DNA of 64,000 nucleotides from Micrasema longulum (GCA_022494885.1 JAGVSM010001290.1:46088-110087); one strand, 5' to 3'; positions 52,141-63,190 are shown, counted from the first letter of the stretch. The notes: generated by a model not told the origin, from the letters alone. A program made the numbers and translations.

Positions 52141-53489
52141 AGAATCGTTCAGACGTAATAGCATTTCTTTGTGGCTTTGTATCTTCTCTACATTGATGTT
52201 TTTCCGGTTTGATCGAAAATTTTTGAATAAAGGGATAACGGGACTTGTAGTGACTTGGCTGATTTTGGCCTCGAACACAGCTTTTAGTACCAATTCGTAG
52301 ATGTGATGGCGGCAAGCAAAAATCAACATTTCTTTGTTCAATTTCTGTTCAAAAAGCACACATGCACCATTAATTCGGCCTGTGTTAGAAGCAATCACAA
52401 CAGAGGATCTGTGCTTTATCTTCATGATTCCAATCAACAATAGCATTCCAAACTGCTTGTGCCTGTTCGCTTCCCGATGAGTTTTCTAATTTTGGCACAG
52501 CAATAAGTTGTTCTTTATAATCGTATGAAATAACGATTGGTAGACGCTTCTCTTTAGATTTGCGTACATCTAAAGCCGGCAACAGTTTTCCATCCCAGTG
52601 GACAGTTACAGTATCTGGTACATCGTTTTGAAAATTAAGTTTTATAGCTTCAGCGCGCTGTTTTCGCTTTTCTGTACGAATTCTTTGGATGGAGGACTTG
52701 CTTATAGGAAGTTCATCAGTGTTGTAGCCAAGTGCTTCAATAGTTGCTTCAATAATAAACACAGAATCTCTCATACTTAACTGACACCTGTCTAATGCCG
52801 CTACCAGTTTCGGAGTAACAAAAATTTTCTTCACAGAAGTTTTTATAGTATCGGGCTGTTTCCTCTCAATTGGAATGGACAAATCTTCTTGTAAGTCCGT
52901 TATTTCAGAATCAGAAGATGAAATTTCTTGTAATGGCTCATGAGAAGACGTAGAGGGTGTTATGGGTGCCAAATAAGTGGCCAGCCGCTTTTGCTCCTGG
53001 ATATTTCTAAGACTCGCCTTTTCCTCCTTTTCTGTCAATTTTTTGTCCACTTCAGCTAAATGACCGGGTCATCTTGGCTCTCTCGGCTTTTGTAAGAAAA
53101 TGTTATCTTTATTAATTGAAGCGCATTGACATGTGCAACATCAAACAAATTTTTGTATTTGTAACAAACTCTTGTCGATGCTGCTCAAACACATCTTGAG
53201 TTTGGTTTGCATCTTTTTGCAAATTTTTCCGATCTTGGTATAAGGCTACAAGTTTTTTAACACAGTGAGGTAAAGATTTAGTCGGTGTACGTGCCTTTTC
53301 CTAATAAATAATGCACTCACGAATAGTAAGATTTGCACTTTCATTGACGCTTAAATTGACTTTGCGAATTTTATAAAATAAAACCGCCAGCACTTGTCCA
53401 TTACAGGCAAGTATAGAACCTGTAATTTGATGTTTTATATCCCCAACCAAAAATATTTCCTTTTTAGAACTGCGTAACTCCACAGACAT
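52114..53489 (-). pseudogene. Unclassified transposase-like gene, broken
   Basis: A minus-strand reading begins with MSVELRSSKKEIFLVGDIKH (53489-53301) and continues through a broken stretch with LPHCVKKLV, FEQHRQEFV and LFLTKAERA. A 221-codon frame follows (53050-52385) with a Ser/Glu-rich linker, a KKIFVTPKLVAALDR segment, SKSSIQRIR and VTVHWDGKLLPALD. It ends at QILCCDCF and resumes in another frame (52446 on) with SNTGRINGACVLFEQ, FACRHHIYELVLKAVFE and SPVIPLFKNFR. Asp in HWDGK, Asp in CCD and a C-x2-H (CRHH) motif recall the D, D and CxxH pattern of hAT/P/MULE-type transposases. I do not recognise the family. A loss of about five bases near 52388 would explain the central break. It ends at the RepR array, so the 3' end and last catalytic residue are missing. 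Confidence 0.6.
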
Positions 53490-53789
53490 GTTGACACAAC
53501 GAAAATAATGCGTTTACCAATAAAAACAAACACGATATAACAAGAACATTAATACTTAGTTTGCGCGCGCCGTACTATGTAAGTTCTGACAAGTTCCGAT
53601 GCAAGTCGGCACGGGTTGCCGTGATTCAATTTACGTGAAATTTTATTTATAAGTGTTTTGACATCATTCAAACAAAATTACAGGGTATGCATTGAAAAAT
53701 AATACTTCAATTTTTCTGGGACACCCTAACCTACATGTATGCATGGTTTTTTTAAATATAAATTTTAGCGTTTAATATAATTTACCCAA
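53490..53789. other. Upstream flank of the transposase-like gene
   Basis: Contains TTGCGCGCGCCG (53562-53573) and, near 53682-53727, ACAGGGTATGCATTGAAAAA with TTTTTCTGGGACACCCTAA, which resembles an insect DNA-element edge. This may be the outer end of the element carrying the gene. Confidence 0.4.
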
Positions 53790-53937
53790 ATATTTCGATT
53801 TAAGTGGCTGTTTTCAACGAATTGTAAATAACTCACTAATATAAAATGGATACCAAATTGGGGTAGAGTGTGGTTTGAACCTCGGAACTCTGATCCATGA
53901 GAACACAACATTAGCCACGGAACCACAACCCGATTCC
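53790..53937 (-). mobile_element. SINE3, copy 2
   Basis: The minus strand reads GGGTTGTGGTTCCGTGGCTA, GGATCAGAGTTCCGAGGTTC and AAACCACACTCTACCCCAAT, ending GAGTTATTTACAATTCGTTG. Aligns with 62490-62632 over the whole length. Confidence 0.7.
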
Positions 53938-56297
53938 TTCTGACTTAAAAAAATGTTTCGTTAATTTCACATTAAAGTAAACTTATTGATTTTTTTTAAA
54001 TTACAGTAATAATATACGATTAACGTTCTTAAATTCTCACGGCCTTTCAAATACGTGTGACGTTTTTCTGGGTCGGTAAGAAGGAAAAAAATATTTTTAC
54101 TTAAACGGAAAATATATATACAGAAGGGTCTCAATAGTTCGAACCCCAGCTAATCCTAACGCCTTAATAATTCGAACAACCCCTTACCCCTTTAAAGCCT
54201 CTGTGGCCATTGTTACTTGAATCAGAAGAATACGTGCTTCTCATATAAGTTTTATAAGAGTTCACGACTGTTTTATAGACAGGAAATATTTGGATAAAAT
54301 AGATAGTTTACGATGATTTTTATCAATCGTTCGCCTTGTTTTTATCTTGATTATAGGTTCTTCAACTCAACATGAAACACTTGTATAAAAATGAATATAA
54401 CAAGTAAATCATGTTAACGTGTTCTTGTGAACGTAGTAAAACATTTGTAATCATCATAAATGAAAGCTTATCTTCTTGATTTATTGGAGTTGCGCAAGCT
54501 TTTACGATGCGAAAATAAAATATTTATTATGTTATGAAATCAATTCATATCTTAGTTTGAAACACGATAAAAATGGTATTATTTTACTTAAAACGAAAAA
54601 TATTTCATTGTTTATTCAAACCTAAAGGATTTTTGATTTGGTTTACCATAAAAATAAATATACGCAATCTTTAATGCACTGTAATAGACCAACAGGCATA
54701 TTGACATATAAAACTCAGGTTTAAGATAAACAACATTTAGTTTTTTATATCTTACTGAAAATCGAATCCCAAATAACGGATAATGCTTCAAAATGTAAAC
54801 CAAAAACTTTTGTCAATTAAAAATAACATTACTTATTAATACTTGAAATAAATTGATATAAAAAAAAAAAGTAACATAAACATTTTTAACAATCAGCTGA
54901 TTAATTTATTCTCTATCACCTGTTTTCCATTTGATAATTAAGTGTTTTGTAACTAGATTAAAAAAAAAACAGCTTTTTAATTTGTAGGTGCGAGTACTAA
55001 ATAATGTAAACAATTAATGTCAAATAATATTGAGATACAGACAAATAAGGGAATTTCCACTCGGGAGAAATATTGGATTTAACATACTGTACCTACATAT
55101 AAAGGATTTTTTAGTGTTTACAAAAGCCCTAATAATCAAGAATATAATTCGTAAATTTCATGCAAAATTCACTAAATCAAAAACGGCATTTTAGTAAGTT
55201 GGCAATGAATTTAGGAGTCATGAATTTATTTTCTTAACTCTCTTGTGTTGAATTTTCGCCCCTTTTCTATGTCAGCTGACAAATGATTCTAAGATTTATG
55301 AAAAATAGATTTTTAGGCGTATTTATTGAGGTGTTTTTGCACTTACGCACAATGCATCGGAAAACATTGTTTAACAGATAAATCAAAGCTCAAAACAGTG
55401 TTTGATAAAAGCCAAGTGACAATTACGGTACAGTGTAAACAAACAACCCATAGAAATACGTAGCTATTATAGTAGAGATTAGCTACCGACAAATGGGGTA
55501 ACATTTAAATCGTGAGATAACTTTGATCAGCGAATGACAATTGACAAATGACAATTGTACAAGGCTAATTAACCTACCGCATGTTTTTTTAAATTACAAC
55601 AAATTTCAACAATTGTTTTTAAATTAGTGTAAATGGACATGGATAAAAAGTACTTTATAATCTAGCATCAAATATACAAATATTAGCAACAAATATACAC
55701 TAATAAGTATGAATTATATTTAAGGGCTATTTGCACGGAAAAAATAACGGAATCCAGGACCTCAATTATGGGAGAAGAACGCGTCAACTAAAATAACGCA
55801 GGCGGACTTATCTCAACTCGGTGTCTTACACAGTATTTTTGCCTGAGAGCAGCCATCGAGTCGAAACACTCGTCCAGGGATCTGGTTCTATTTCTCACAG
55901 AGTTGTATTCTTCATCCGCCTGGACTGAATGGCGTAAAATTAAATGTCATTTTTCTAAAAAATGGGTGGGATTTGTAGTTTTAGCTTATTTTAATAGACG
56001 CAATTATTTTTTCACATTTTTACGAATACATAACAAATATTAAATTTTCATATTTTTAACTAAACTTTTTTTAGTGGTTTTCTATTGATGATTTTATGAA
56101 AAAAAAAAACCATTGCAAACTTTTGATTAATAGATGTCCAGTTTTTGTACATTACGAACTTCGATCGAACATTGAAAATTATTTGCAAAGTAAGTACTGA
56201 CCCCATTTACTTTTTTACGATTTATTTTGTAAATCTTTTCTGAGATATTTATTTTCATTAAGTTAGGGTAATTGCGAGCAAACCTCCGTAAACAAAC
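53938..56297. other. Long AT-rich stretch, little recognisable
   Basis: No gene. 55750-55930 contains GCCATCGAGTCGAAACACTC and GGATCTGGTTCTATTTCTCA, related to the body of SINE4 at 62100-62160 and to 40345-40395. The rest shows no repeat or frame worth reporting. Confidence 0.4.
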
Positions 56298-56340
56298 TGC
56301 CTTGATAATTAAGCTCGCGAAGCTTCGAAACCGGTCGGTA
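56298..56340 (+). ncRNA. Decayed hammerhead-like motif
   Basis: Stem I is TGCC (56298-56301) with GGTA (56337-56340). The core strand TTGATAA differs from CUGAUGA at two positions by transitions. Stem II is AAGCT-CGCGA-AGCTT, followed by C, GAAA, CCGGTC. Unlike the other two copies there is no extra core base. The downstream sequence (AAATATAAAACAAGTGG) resembles Penelope-like ends known to me, but no coding remnant is nearby. Confidence 0.4.
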
Positions 56341-56445
56341 AAAAAATATAAAACAAGTGGTTAAAAAAGTTGTTTTATTTTAATTTTAATTTTAATTTGG
56401 CATGAATAAAGATTAAAATAGAATTATTGTTAGTATAAAGTTGTT

Positions 56446-56697
56446 AATCGGCTTAATGGTGCAATGGTAAGAGCGTTTGCCTACCATGCAAGGGGTCTCA
56501 GGTTCGATTCCTGACATGATTGAAATACAATATTATTTATTATTTAAAGGGTGTTTTAAAATAAAATTTCCTGGACTGCTAAAGAAGCGTAAGACCAATC
56601 ATCTTGCTTTCATGTAACAAGAATGATCATGATACACTGCGATTGATGTGTCAATGCAGCGCCTTATGCACTATTAGGTGCAGAAAGGGAATGAAGA
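56446..56697 (+). mobile_element. SINE1, near full length
   Basis: Head CGGCTTAATGGTGCAATGGT, TTGCCTACCATGCAAGGGGT, B box CAGGTTCGATTCCTGAC. The body has CCTGGACTGCTAAAGAAGCG and CATCTTGCTTTCATGTAACA and ends CTATTAGGTGCAGAAAGGGA, ATGAAG. Confidence 0.8.
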
Positions 56698-57239
56698 ATT
56701 TGTGAGTATATTATGTATAAATAATAACATTTATTGTTTTTTTTTTTTTAATATGTATTGTGTAAATATACCTTAAATCCATTTATAAGGTTAAAAATGG
56801 TTTTATTTATCTTTAAATTATTTTTTAAAACAAGTTTTTACCTCTCCCAATCACAGTTGTTTTGAAGCAACGGCACACAACTACTTAACTGTTCGTGAAG
56901 AAAGTATTTGGAAAGTTTTCTAATAATGCCAGTACCTACACCTAATTGTTGGCTATTATTTAAATAAGTAAAACAATATGCGCATTAAAAACGGTTAAAA
57001 TTGATTTATATTTCAATATGAAAAAAAATATTTCTCTCTAAGTTTACTTTAAATGTGTTAATTTTAACATAAAATCGCCACCCAGAATTCCGAATATTTA
57101 TTTATGTATTTTACGATTGATTTAAACGCGATAGTCATACTGTTTCTTAAATATTAAACATTCAACTATTATTTATTTCACTTTAGTAAAAGTCATAACA
57201 CCAATGTTTCACTATACACTCATTGTTTTAAGTTTTAAC
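56698..57239. other. Unassigned AT-rich spacer
   Basis: Nothing recognised. Confidence 0.35.
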
Positions 57240-58060
57240 ACAAGAGGATAATTCCGAAGAAAAAATATAAGGAGGTTGTGTCAAAGTTTTGTCCTCAAGC
57301 AAACCGTTTTTATCAGAAGACCTAGTCTTGCTTTTAGATAATAAAACATTTGCCACTCGCTTTGAAGATCTAGTCGAGATTCAAACCAAAGAAGCGCGTC
57401 ACAACATACATATACACATGGCAGTGAGGTAACACTGAATCACTGGAGCACTCGCCCCTTACTCAAAAGCTTTTTAAAAACCTAGAAAAGATTCGAAAAA
57501 AGTGTACAAATCAAAACTTGCATATATTACCTTATTATAAACAAAGGTTGCAGTAAGGTCAGGAGCATAGCAAAATATTAAAGCACTCGCTTTTTTTCCT
57601 AAAGCTCAGATTCAGCGTGAAAGAGCTCGTCACAGGAGAGATATACACAGTGACAGTCATGTCGGGAGTTAAGAGGCACTAAAGTACTCACGTTTTATTA
57701 TATACGCATTCACAGATGTAGAAAAAATGCCCGAGATGATAGATATATGTATGTACTTACGGTCGCAGTAATGTTGAGAGCTAAGTAAGCACTAAAGAAT
57801 TCACCCTTTGTCTTTTTTAAAGATTTAGGTGAGATCAAAAGAAAAGGACTCTTTGTAACAAATAAACACGGTAGCAGTCACGTTATTAAAGCGCTTGCCC
57901 CGAATTTGATAGACTGGATTTTCGCAGTCAAATTGAGAGTTTATGAAGCACTAAAGCACTAGAAACTAGTACAGATTTAAATAAAGAAGGTCCGGCACAA
58001 TAAATATACACAGTCGCAGTCATGTCGGAATCTACGAGGCACTGGATAGCATTGACCCAT
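57240..58060. repeat. Degenerate minisatellite-like tandem
   Basis: Words recur with a period of roughly 110-140 bp: ATACACA(G/T), GCAGTCATGTCGG or GCAGTCACG, GAGGCACTAAAG or GAAGCACTAAAG, CACTCGCCC, then AAAG(A/C)T(T/C)(T/A)AG. About six to seven decayed units. No reading frame is conserved through them. Confidence 0.5.
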
Positions 58061-58345
58061 ATTTGAGAGCACTGGCCCTTATTAAGCAAGCAGCGGTCTC
58101 AGCAGATCCTCGTTTCGACGTCCGTCTTGAAGGTGACTATCTGGACCCGGTGTTGACCCAGGGCCTCCGGTTCCCCGAGTTAGAGAAGCTCGTCCCTGAG
58201 GTCTCCCCCGTTGGATGCGCGGCATGCGACACCCCTGGCCTGCAGTCAGACCTTTTCCTCCCCGCCCAGGGCATGGGGGGTGGATCGCACAAACTGAAAG
58301 AAAAAAAATCTTTAGAGTCATCACTTAAAGAGATGCGTTGTTAAA
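58061..58345 (+). CDS. Isolated GC-rich open frame, unidentified
   Basis: A 93-codon frame (ATG 58063) with a base composition far above the surrounding DNA. Residues include RFDVRLEGDYLDPVLTQGL and PELEKLVPEVSPVGCAACDT, with a CAAC pair and an acidic first half. It reads like real protein and not like AT-rich chance, but I recognise no family. It follows the minisatellite immediately and stops in an A run. It could be an exon (no convincing splice sites seen), a gag/ORF1 scrap of a retroelement, or chance. A shorter frame lies on the other strand. Confidence 0.3.
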
Positions 58346-58854
58346 TCGGGCTTTCAATTTTAGAATTCAAAACTGGCATTGACAATTAACCTTATTCTCA
58401 TCATGTTCCTATCCCCACCCTTTAGTACCCATTGGTACACTAAAAGCAGCTGTGTACATATGTACAGGAGGTACAAAAAAACCTTAAGTACATTTTATTT
58501 TATTAATTTTTATTTATTACTTACATACAATATTACATTTTTATTATGTTTTAAAACATTTTTAAAATGACTTTTTTTACGGGACTCACCAAGCCAATTA
58601 ATATGGCTTGTCGGTAAAGATCCTTTACATTAAATCATATGATAACACTACAGAGTTGTTCAATAATAATTACTACTAACTTAAAAAAAGTACATATGAT
58701 TTATGTTTTCAAATAATATTTAGAAAAAAAAAGAAGCTAAAAATAAGTTAATGATATCGCAATTATAAGATAAATACAAAACTGGAGTGCCAAAATTTAA
58801 AACAGAAGTGTGTACATATAGGCACAAAGCATTTTATTAAAACATTATTTCTTA
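58346..58854. other. Unassigned AT-rich spacer
   Basis: Nothing recognised; leads into the hexanucleotide array. Confidence 0.35.
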
Positions 58855-59045
58855 ACATATCTATATCTATATCTATATCTATATCTATATCTATATCTAT
58901 ATCTATATCTATATCTATATCTATATCTATATCTATATCTATATCTATATCTATATCTATATCTATATCTATATCTATATCGATATCTATATCTATATAT
59001 CTATATCTATATCTATATCTATATCTATATCTATATCTATATCTG
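58855..59045. repeat. Hexanucleotide microsatellite (ATATCT)n, array 1
   Basis: About 30 nearly perfect units with a few variants (CGATATC, ATATATC). Confidence 0.95.
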
Positions 59046-59150
59046 TGTATCTATCCGTCTCACACATTAGTAAAAGTGGCTCCACTATGTGTCTCGCTCA
59101 CATTTCGTAAAATGACTCTCTCCTTCTCTGACATATTAGTAAAAGTGGTA
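59046..59150. repeat. RepB edge unit between the two arrays
   Basis: CTATCCGTCTCACACATTAG, AAAGTGGCTCCACTATGTGT, CTCGCTCACATTTCGTAAAA and TGACTCTCTCCTTCTCTGAC, repeated almost exactly at 59475-59580. Confidence 0.9.
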
Positions 59151-59475
59151 TATCTATATCTTTATCTATATCTATATCTATATCTATATCTATATCTATA
59201 TCTATATCTATATCTATATCTATATCTATATCTATATCTATATCCATATCTATATCCATATCTATATCTATATCTATATCTATATCTATATCTATATCTA
59301 TATCTATATCTATATCTATATCTATATTCATATCCATATCTATATCTATATCTATATCTATATCTATATCTATATCTATATCTATATCTATATCTATATC
59401 TATATCTATATTTATATATCTATATCTATATCTATATCTATATCTATATCTATATCTATATCTATATCTATATCT
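59151..59475. repeat. Hexanucleotide microsatellite (ATATCT)n, array 2
   Basis: About 54 units with interspersed CATATC and ATTCAT variants. Read through, it gives an open frame of alternating Tyr and Leu on one strand and Asp and Ile on the other. These are artefacts of a stop-free hexamer. Confidence 0.95.
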
Positions 59476-60130
59476 GTGTATCTATCCGTCTCACACATTA
59501 GTAAAAGTGGCTCCACTATGTGTCTCGCTCACATTTCGTAAAATGACTCTCTCCTTCTCTGACATATTAGTAAAAGTGGCGTCACTATCTGTCTCGCTCA
59601 CACTTTGTAAAATGACTCTTAGTCTCTCGGAAACAAATGCTTAAAACTGGGCTTCATTATAAAAAAAATGTTCACACCTAATTTAAGAAATAATCAAGCA
59701 AGTGTTCTACCATTTTGGAATCCTTATTAAATGCGCCAACTTTCAAAGTCACTTGCCAAATTAGCGTAGTACATTTTTTTTCAGTACAGTCAGTTAAAAT
59801 TGGGAGTAGTGTTGATTTCGAATACTTGGTTGGGCAAAAAGTAACATTTTCTTCCAAGCTGGAGTAGTTAGCTTTAAACTTTGGACCACAGTTTAAAGAA
59901 ACATTATTCAAAATCACATAATAAATAAAAAAATAAAATAAAATAGAGATTTGTTGTAACGGGAGTTAAAAGACCATCACAGGGTGTCGATTTTCTCTTT
60001 TTTTTTTTAAATGCCTATAATTAAAACAATACAAGATTAAGATTTTTTTCACATTTTTCTCACAACTAGCATGACTTGTTCAATCATCCGTTTCCGGCTT
60101 GACGTCGAATTCTGGGACACTCTGTATAAA
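59476..60130 (-). mobile_element. RepB repeat, copy 2
   Basis: Reverse of 33680-35095 without the two insertions: minisatellite units (59476-59640), CTTAAATTAGGTGTGAACAT on the minus strand, GGTAGAACACTTG at the empty site, then AAACTGTGGTCCAAAGTTTA and the outer edge CAGAGTGTCCCAGAATTCGA at about 60103-60128. Confidence 0.75.
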
Positions 60131-60215
60131 CTCCTGATAGCCAGTCTATTATTTTGCCCTTGTCACTTTTGGTATAATTTATGACTTTTGGTATTTGGTA
60201 TTTTGTCATGACATA

Positions 60216-61080
60216 TGTATTTATTTATTTACGGTTCCATGAACCTTTTACAGAATTACAATAAAACCAGTAAAAAAAAATACAACAAATAATAGCATAA
60301 TATTAAAAAAAGAATAAAAACATCGAGAAAAGTATACAATGGTAAACAGTGTTTATATATAAAAAAAGGAATATTACATCTGTAATAAATATAAATATTT
60401 ACCTCTATAATAGAAAATAGCAGTTTTTAAAAAAAGAGGAAGAGAAGAAAGAAAAAAAAAAGTGTTTTAAAAGGAAAGTTCAAAAGTTTACTTCATGGTT
60501 TAAATAAATATTTATAGTAAACAATTTTTTTTTTAATATACACACAAGAGTAAAGAGTTAAAACAAAAGTGACGAACTCATAATTATTTGAGTTTTTGAT
60601 TGTTAATTATTTTTCAAAACACAGAACTTGATCATCAGCGGCGTGGAATAAAATAAATCTAAATCATCAGTGTATTGATTTGCAAGCCACTGAATGCGAA
60701 TAATCGGTGAATTCAATGAATAATTAGTACCATGATGATGACTGCAAAACTAAAAATTAAGTCTCGTTGGTCTATGTGGAATACGAAAGTTTATTAGTTA
60801 ACAGTTCGGGGCAATCAATTTTATTATTTAATAATTTATAAAAAAAACAAGAGGTCATTTATTGTCCTCCTGCTTGACAGTTATGGTAAATTTAAATCTG
60901 TCATCAGGGATTTATTTCTTTCTGATATAGGTACACCTAATTTAAATTGAATTTATCTTAAAAACTTTCTCTGTACGCGTTCAAGATCATATGAGTTGCA
61001 GTAATAAACAGGACTCCAAACTGCAGATGCATACTCTAGCTGTGATCTTACAATATGTATGTTTGTATGCATGGTAAAAA
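60216..61080 (-). pseudogene. LINE ORF2 C-terminal remnant with 3' UTR
   Basis: Minus-strand codons near 61060-60960 read RSQLEYASAVWSPVYYCNSY and DLERVQRKFL, the conserved post-RT block. Decayed frames follow, including ISERNKSLMTDL. The 3' end at 60216 is GGTTCATGGAACCGTAAATA plus AATAAAT. Many stops. Confidence 0.7.
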
Positions 61081-61339
61081 GGCACATAAAGAAATAAACG
61101 CACATGCGTCATACAAATTGTCAATTTGTTGGCATTTGCACAAGCAGTGACGCTGCGGCTACTCATGCAAACCAAACGCTCTTTTATAGAAGTCACGGTT
61201 TCGGCTCTTTCTCATATAGAAGTTTGGAAATAACGACTCTCTTATGCATAGTTTTTTTTACTCGATTTTAAAAAAAATTTCGGGGGTAAAAATATGGAAC
61301 ATAAAGCCAGCTCTTTTTTAAAGAGGTTTTTTTTATGTC
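61081..61339. other. Unassigned spacer
   Basis: Nothing recognised. Confidence 0.35.
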
Positions 61340-61450
61340 CAGGTCACTTATTTTATTTTATTTTATTTTTTTATTTTATTGAAATAAACGGCACTTAGTG
61401 CCTTTTACATATTAGTTACAAATACAATTAAATATACATACATGTAAGCA
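61340..61450 (-). mobile_element. LINE 3' end
   Basis: The minus strand ends AAGGCACTAAGTGCCGTTTA, TTTCAATAAAATAAAAAAAT and AAAATAAAATAAAATAAG. The GGCACTAAGTGCC palindrome and AAAAT tail correspond to the end at 196-233. Confidence 0.6.
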
Positions 61451-61979
61451 TAATTATAAGTAATCCAGAGCATTTAAAACAATATGATTAATTTAGAAAG
61501 TCTAAGAAATATAAACTATATAAAATATTACCAGTTGTAGAATTATGGATAAAAAAAAGATAATTTGGTATTAGAAATACTTTGAACCAATTAAAAAAAT
61601 AACTAAGAAGCAAATTTTGAATAACATAAAAAAAAAAAATATGTATATGTATTATTATTGAAAACTAATATTTAGGTAAATAGTATATGTTTATGTATAA
61701 AAATATATAATGATGTAAAAAAAATGTCAAAGAGAAATATTTTTTACTTATAAATTAATTAAGAAAAGAAACGAAAAAAGAAAAAAAAAACACTAATAAA
61801 GAAGTTTAAAACAATTTTTTAACAAAAGTAACAAATAGTTACCTAGAATTATTACCAATAAAATAAAGAAGAAGAGGCGTTCTAAATGTAATAAATTTCA
61901 AAAATTTCAAAAATTTCACATATATCCATATATTCAAAAATTTCAAAAATTTCACTTATATCCATATATAAACCATTGT
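61451..61979. other. AT-rich DNA with a short tandem
   Basis: At about 61895-61972 a 43-bp unit (AAATTTCAAAAATTTCAC, then TATATCCATATAT) occurs nearly twice. Otherwise unassigned. Confidence 0.5.
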
Positions 61980-62160
61980 AACATTGTAACTGCCAGAATT
62001 CGAACTAAGAACCACGAGCATAGTAAGCAATCGCTCCAACCACTACATTACGAGGCGGATTTATCTCCGCTCGATTAATTCTTTCAGGATTTTAGTCCAG
62101 AAGTGGCCATCGAGCCGAGAACGCCCGTCTAGAGTTTTGAGAAACGAAAATAGATCCACG
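61980..62160 (-). mobile_element. SINE4-like tRNA-derived element
   Basis: The minus strand reads TCGTAATGTAGTGGTTGGAG (A-box region), GTGGTTCTTAGTTCGAATTC (B box) and CTGGCAGTTAC. Its other side (GCCATCGAGCCGAGAACGCC) resembles 55850-55890. The head differs from SINE1-3. Confidence 0.5.
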
Positions 62161-62384
62161 ACAATAAAAAATAAAGTCCCTTTTAAATTCATAAAGCTAT
62201 ATTCAATTTCCATTCTCAATTATGGTTTATTTTCTTTTCTGTTTCTTGGAAAATAAAAATTAAGGCTTTCTTTGAAACTGCTTTTCATTTATATCGTTCT
62301 AAATCCATAATTATGTCTACCTAACGAACTCACCGAGGTAAAATAAAACCTATCTAAATACGAAAACAATTAGGCATAAGATTA
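62161..62384. other. Unassigned spacer
   Basis: Nothing recognised. Confidence 0.35.
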
Positions 62385-62900
62385 TTTGAACATAATTTTG
62401 CAGAAAGCAGCCAGGCCACAATATTGTAAAAAATATATATTAAAAAACAAAAAAAATAATTTAAAGGAGTATTTGCGTTCTTTTGATTTATTCAAATATT
62501 TAATTTTGAGGGCCATTTTCAACGACTTGAAAATAACTCACTTAGAAAATGGGATCAAGTTGGGGTAGAGTGGGATCCGAACCACGGACCATTGAGCCGT
62601 GAGTCCGAGACACTAGCCACGAGACCACAAATGAAGGTTTTATCATATCCTGGAAGGGCGATTCCATGTTCCGTTTTAAACAGCCATGACGCTTCCATAC
62701 AAAAAACTATAGTCATTATCTTCTGGAAATTTCATGATGTCAAAATGTCATTAAAAAAATCACCTTATAGATTTCATTCAATATTAGATGCCGCTGTTTT
62801 CTGCAAAATGCTTATTTTATGTTGTGTGGCCAGCCAGACTTCGTCTACCATTATTGGGGTCCTGCACTCAATTCATGGCAAAGTGGACGGGAAATATTGA
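62385..62900 (+). mobile_element. RepH-like element interrupted by SINE3
   Basis: The left part has TTGAACATAATTTTGCAGAA, AGCAGCCAGGCCACAATATT. After the SINE come CGATTCCATGTTCCGTTTTA, AACAGCCATGAC and CCTTATAGATTTCATTCAAT, parallel to 49075-49160. Confidence 0.5.
62490..62632 (-). mobile_element. SINE3, copy 3
   Basis: The minus strand reads GTGGTCTCGTGGCTAGTGTC, TCGGACTCACGGCTCAATGG and TCCGTGGTTCGGATCCCACT, then the body ending AGTTATTTTCAAGTCGTTGA. Nested in RepH-like sequence. Confidence 0.75.
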
Positions 62901-63055
62901 TCTTAGAGGCGTTTGCTTACCTCGGGTTTGATTCTCGACATGGTTGACATGAAATATTTATTTATAGAGGTGCTTTTACACTAGAATATTTCATAGTCCC
63001 TGGACTGGTACCTGAAGCGTATAACTGATCATCCTACTTTCATGTAACAAAAGTG
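62900..63055 (+). mobile_element. SINE1, truncated
   Basis: GAGGCGTTTGCTTACCTCGG, GTTTGATTCTCGACATGGTT (B box), CATAGTCCCTGGACTGGTAC, CTGAAGCGTATAACTGATCA, TCCTACTTTCATGTAACAAA. The A-box side is shortened. Confidence 0.7.
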
Positions 63056-63059
63056 TAAA

Positions 63060-63190
63060 AAAGTGTAAAAAATAGACTTTTTCAAAAACTTCAAGCTATG
63101 GTTAAGGGCCAAAAGTAGTATTAAATATATTTTTTTAATATTTTTTTATTCCGAGTATTCCAAAAGACAAAATTCGGAACAAATATATAT
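63060..63190. repeat. Short dispersed repeat shared with 8200-8330
   Basis: GACTTTTTCAAAAACTTCAAG and ATTCCGAGTATTCCAAAAGA, as at 8.2 kb. Confidence 0.45.

Noticed and set aside
59076..59501. 141-codon frame of alternating Tyr and Leu
   Set aside because: It is only the translation of the (ATATCT)n microsatellite, and the opposite strand gives Asp-Ile in the same way.
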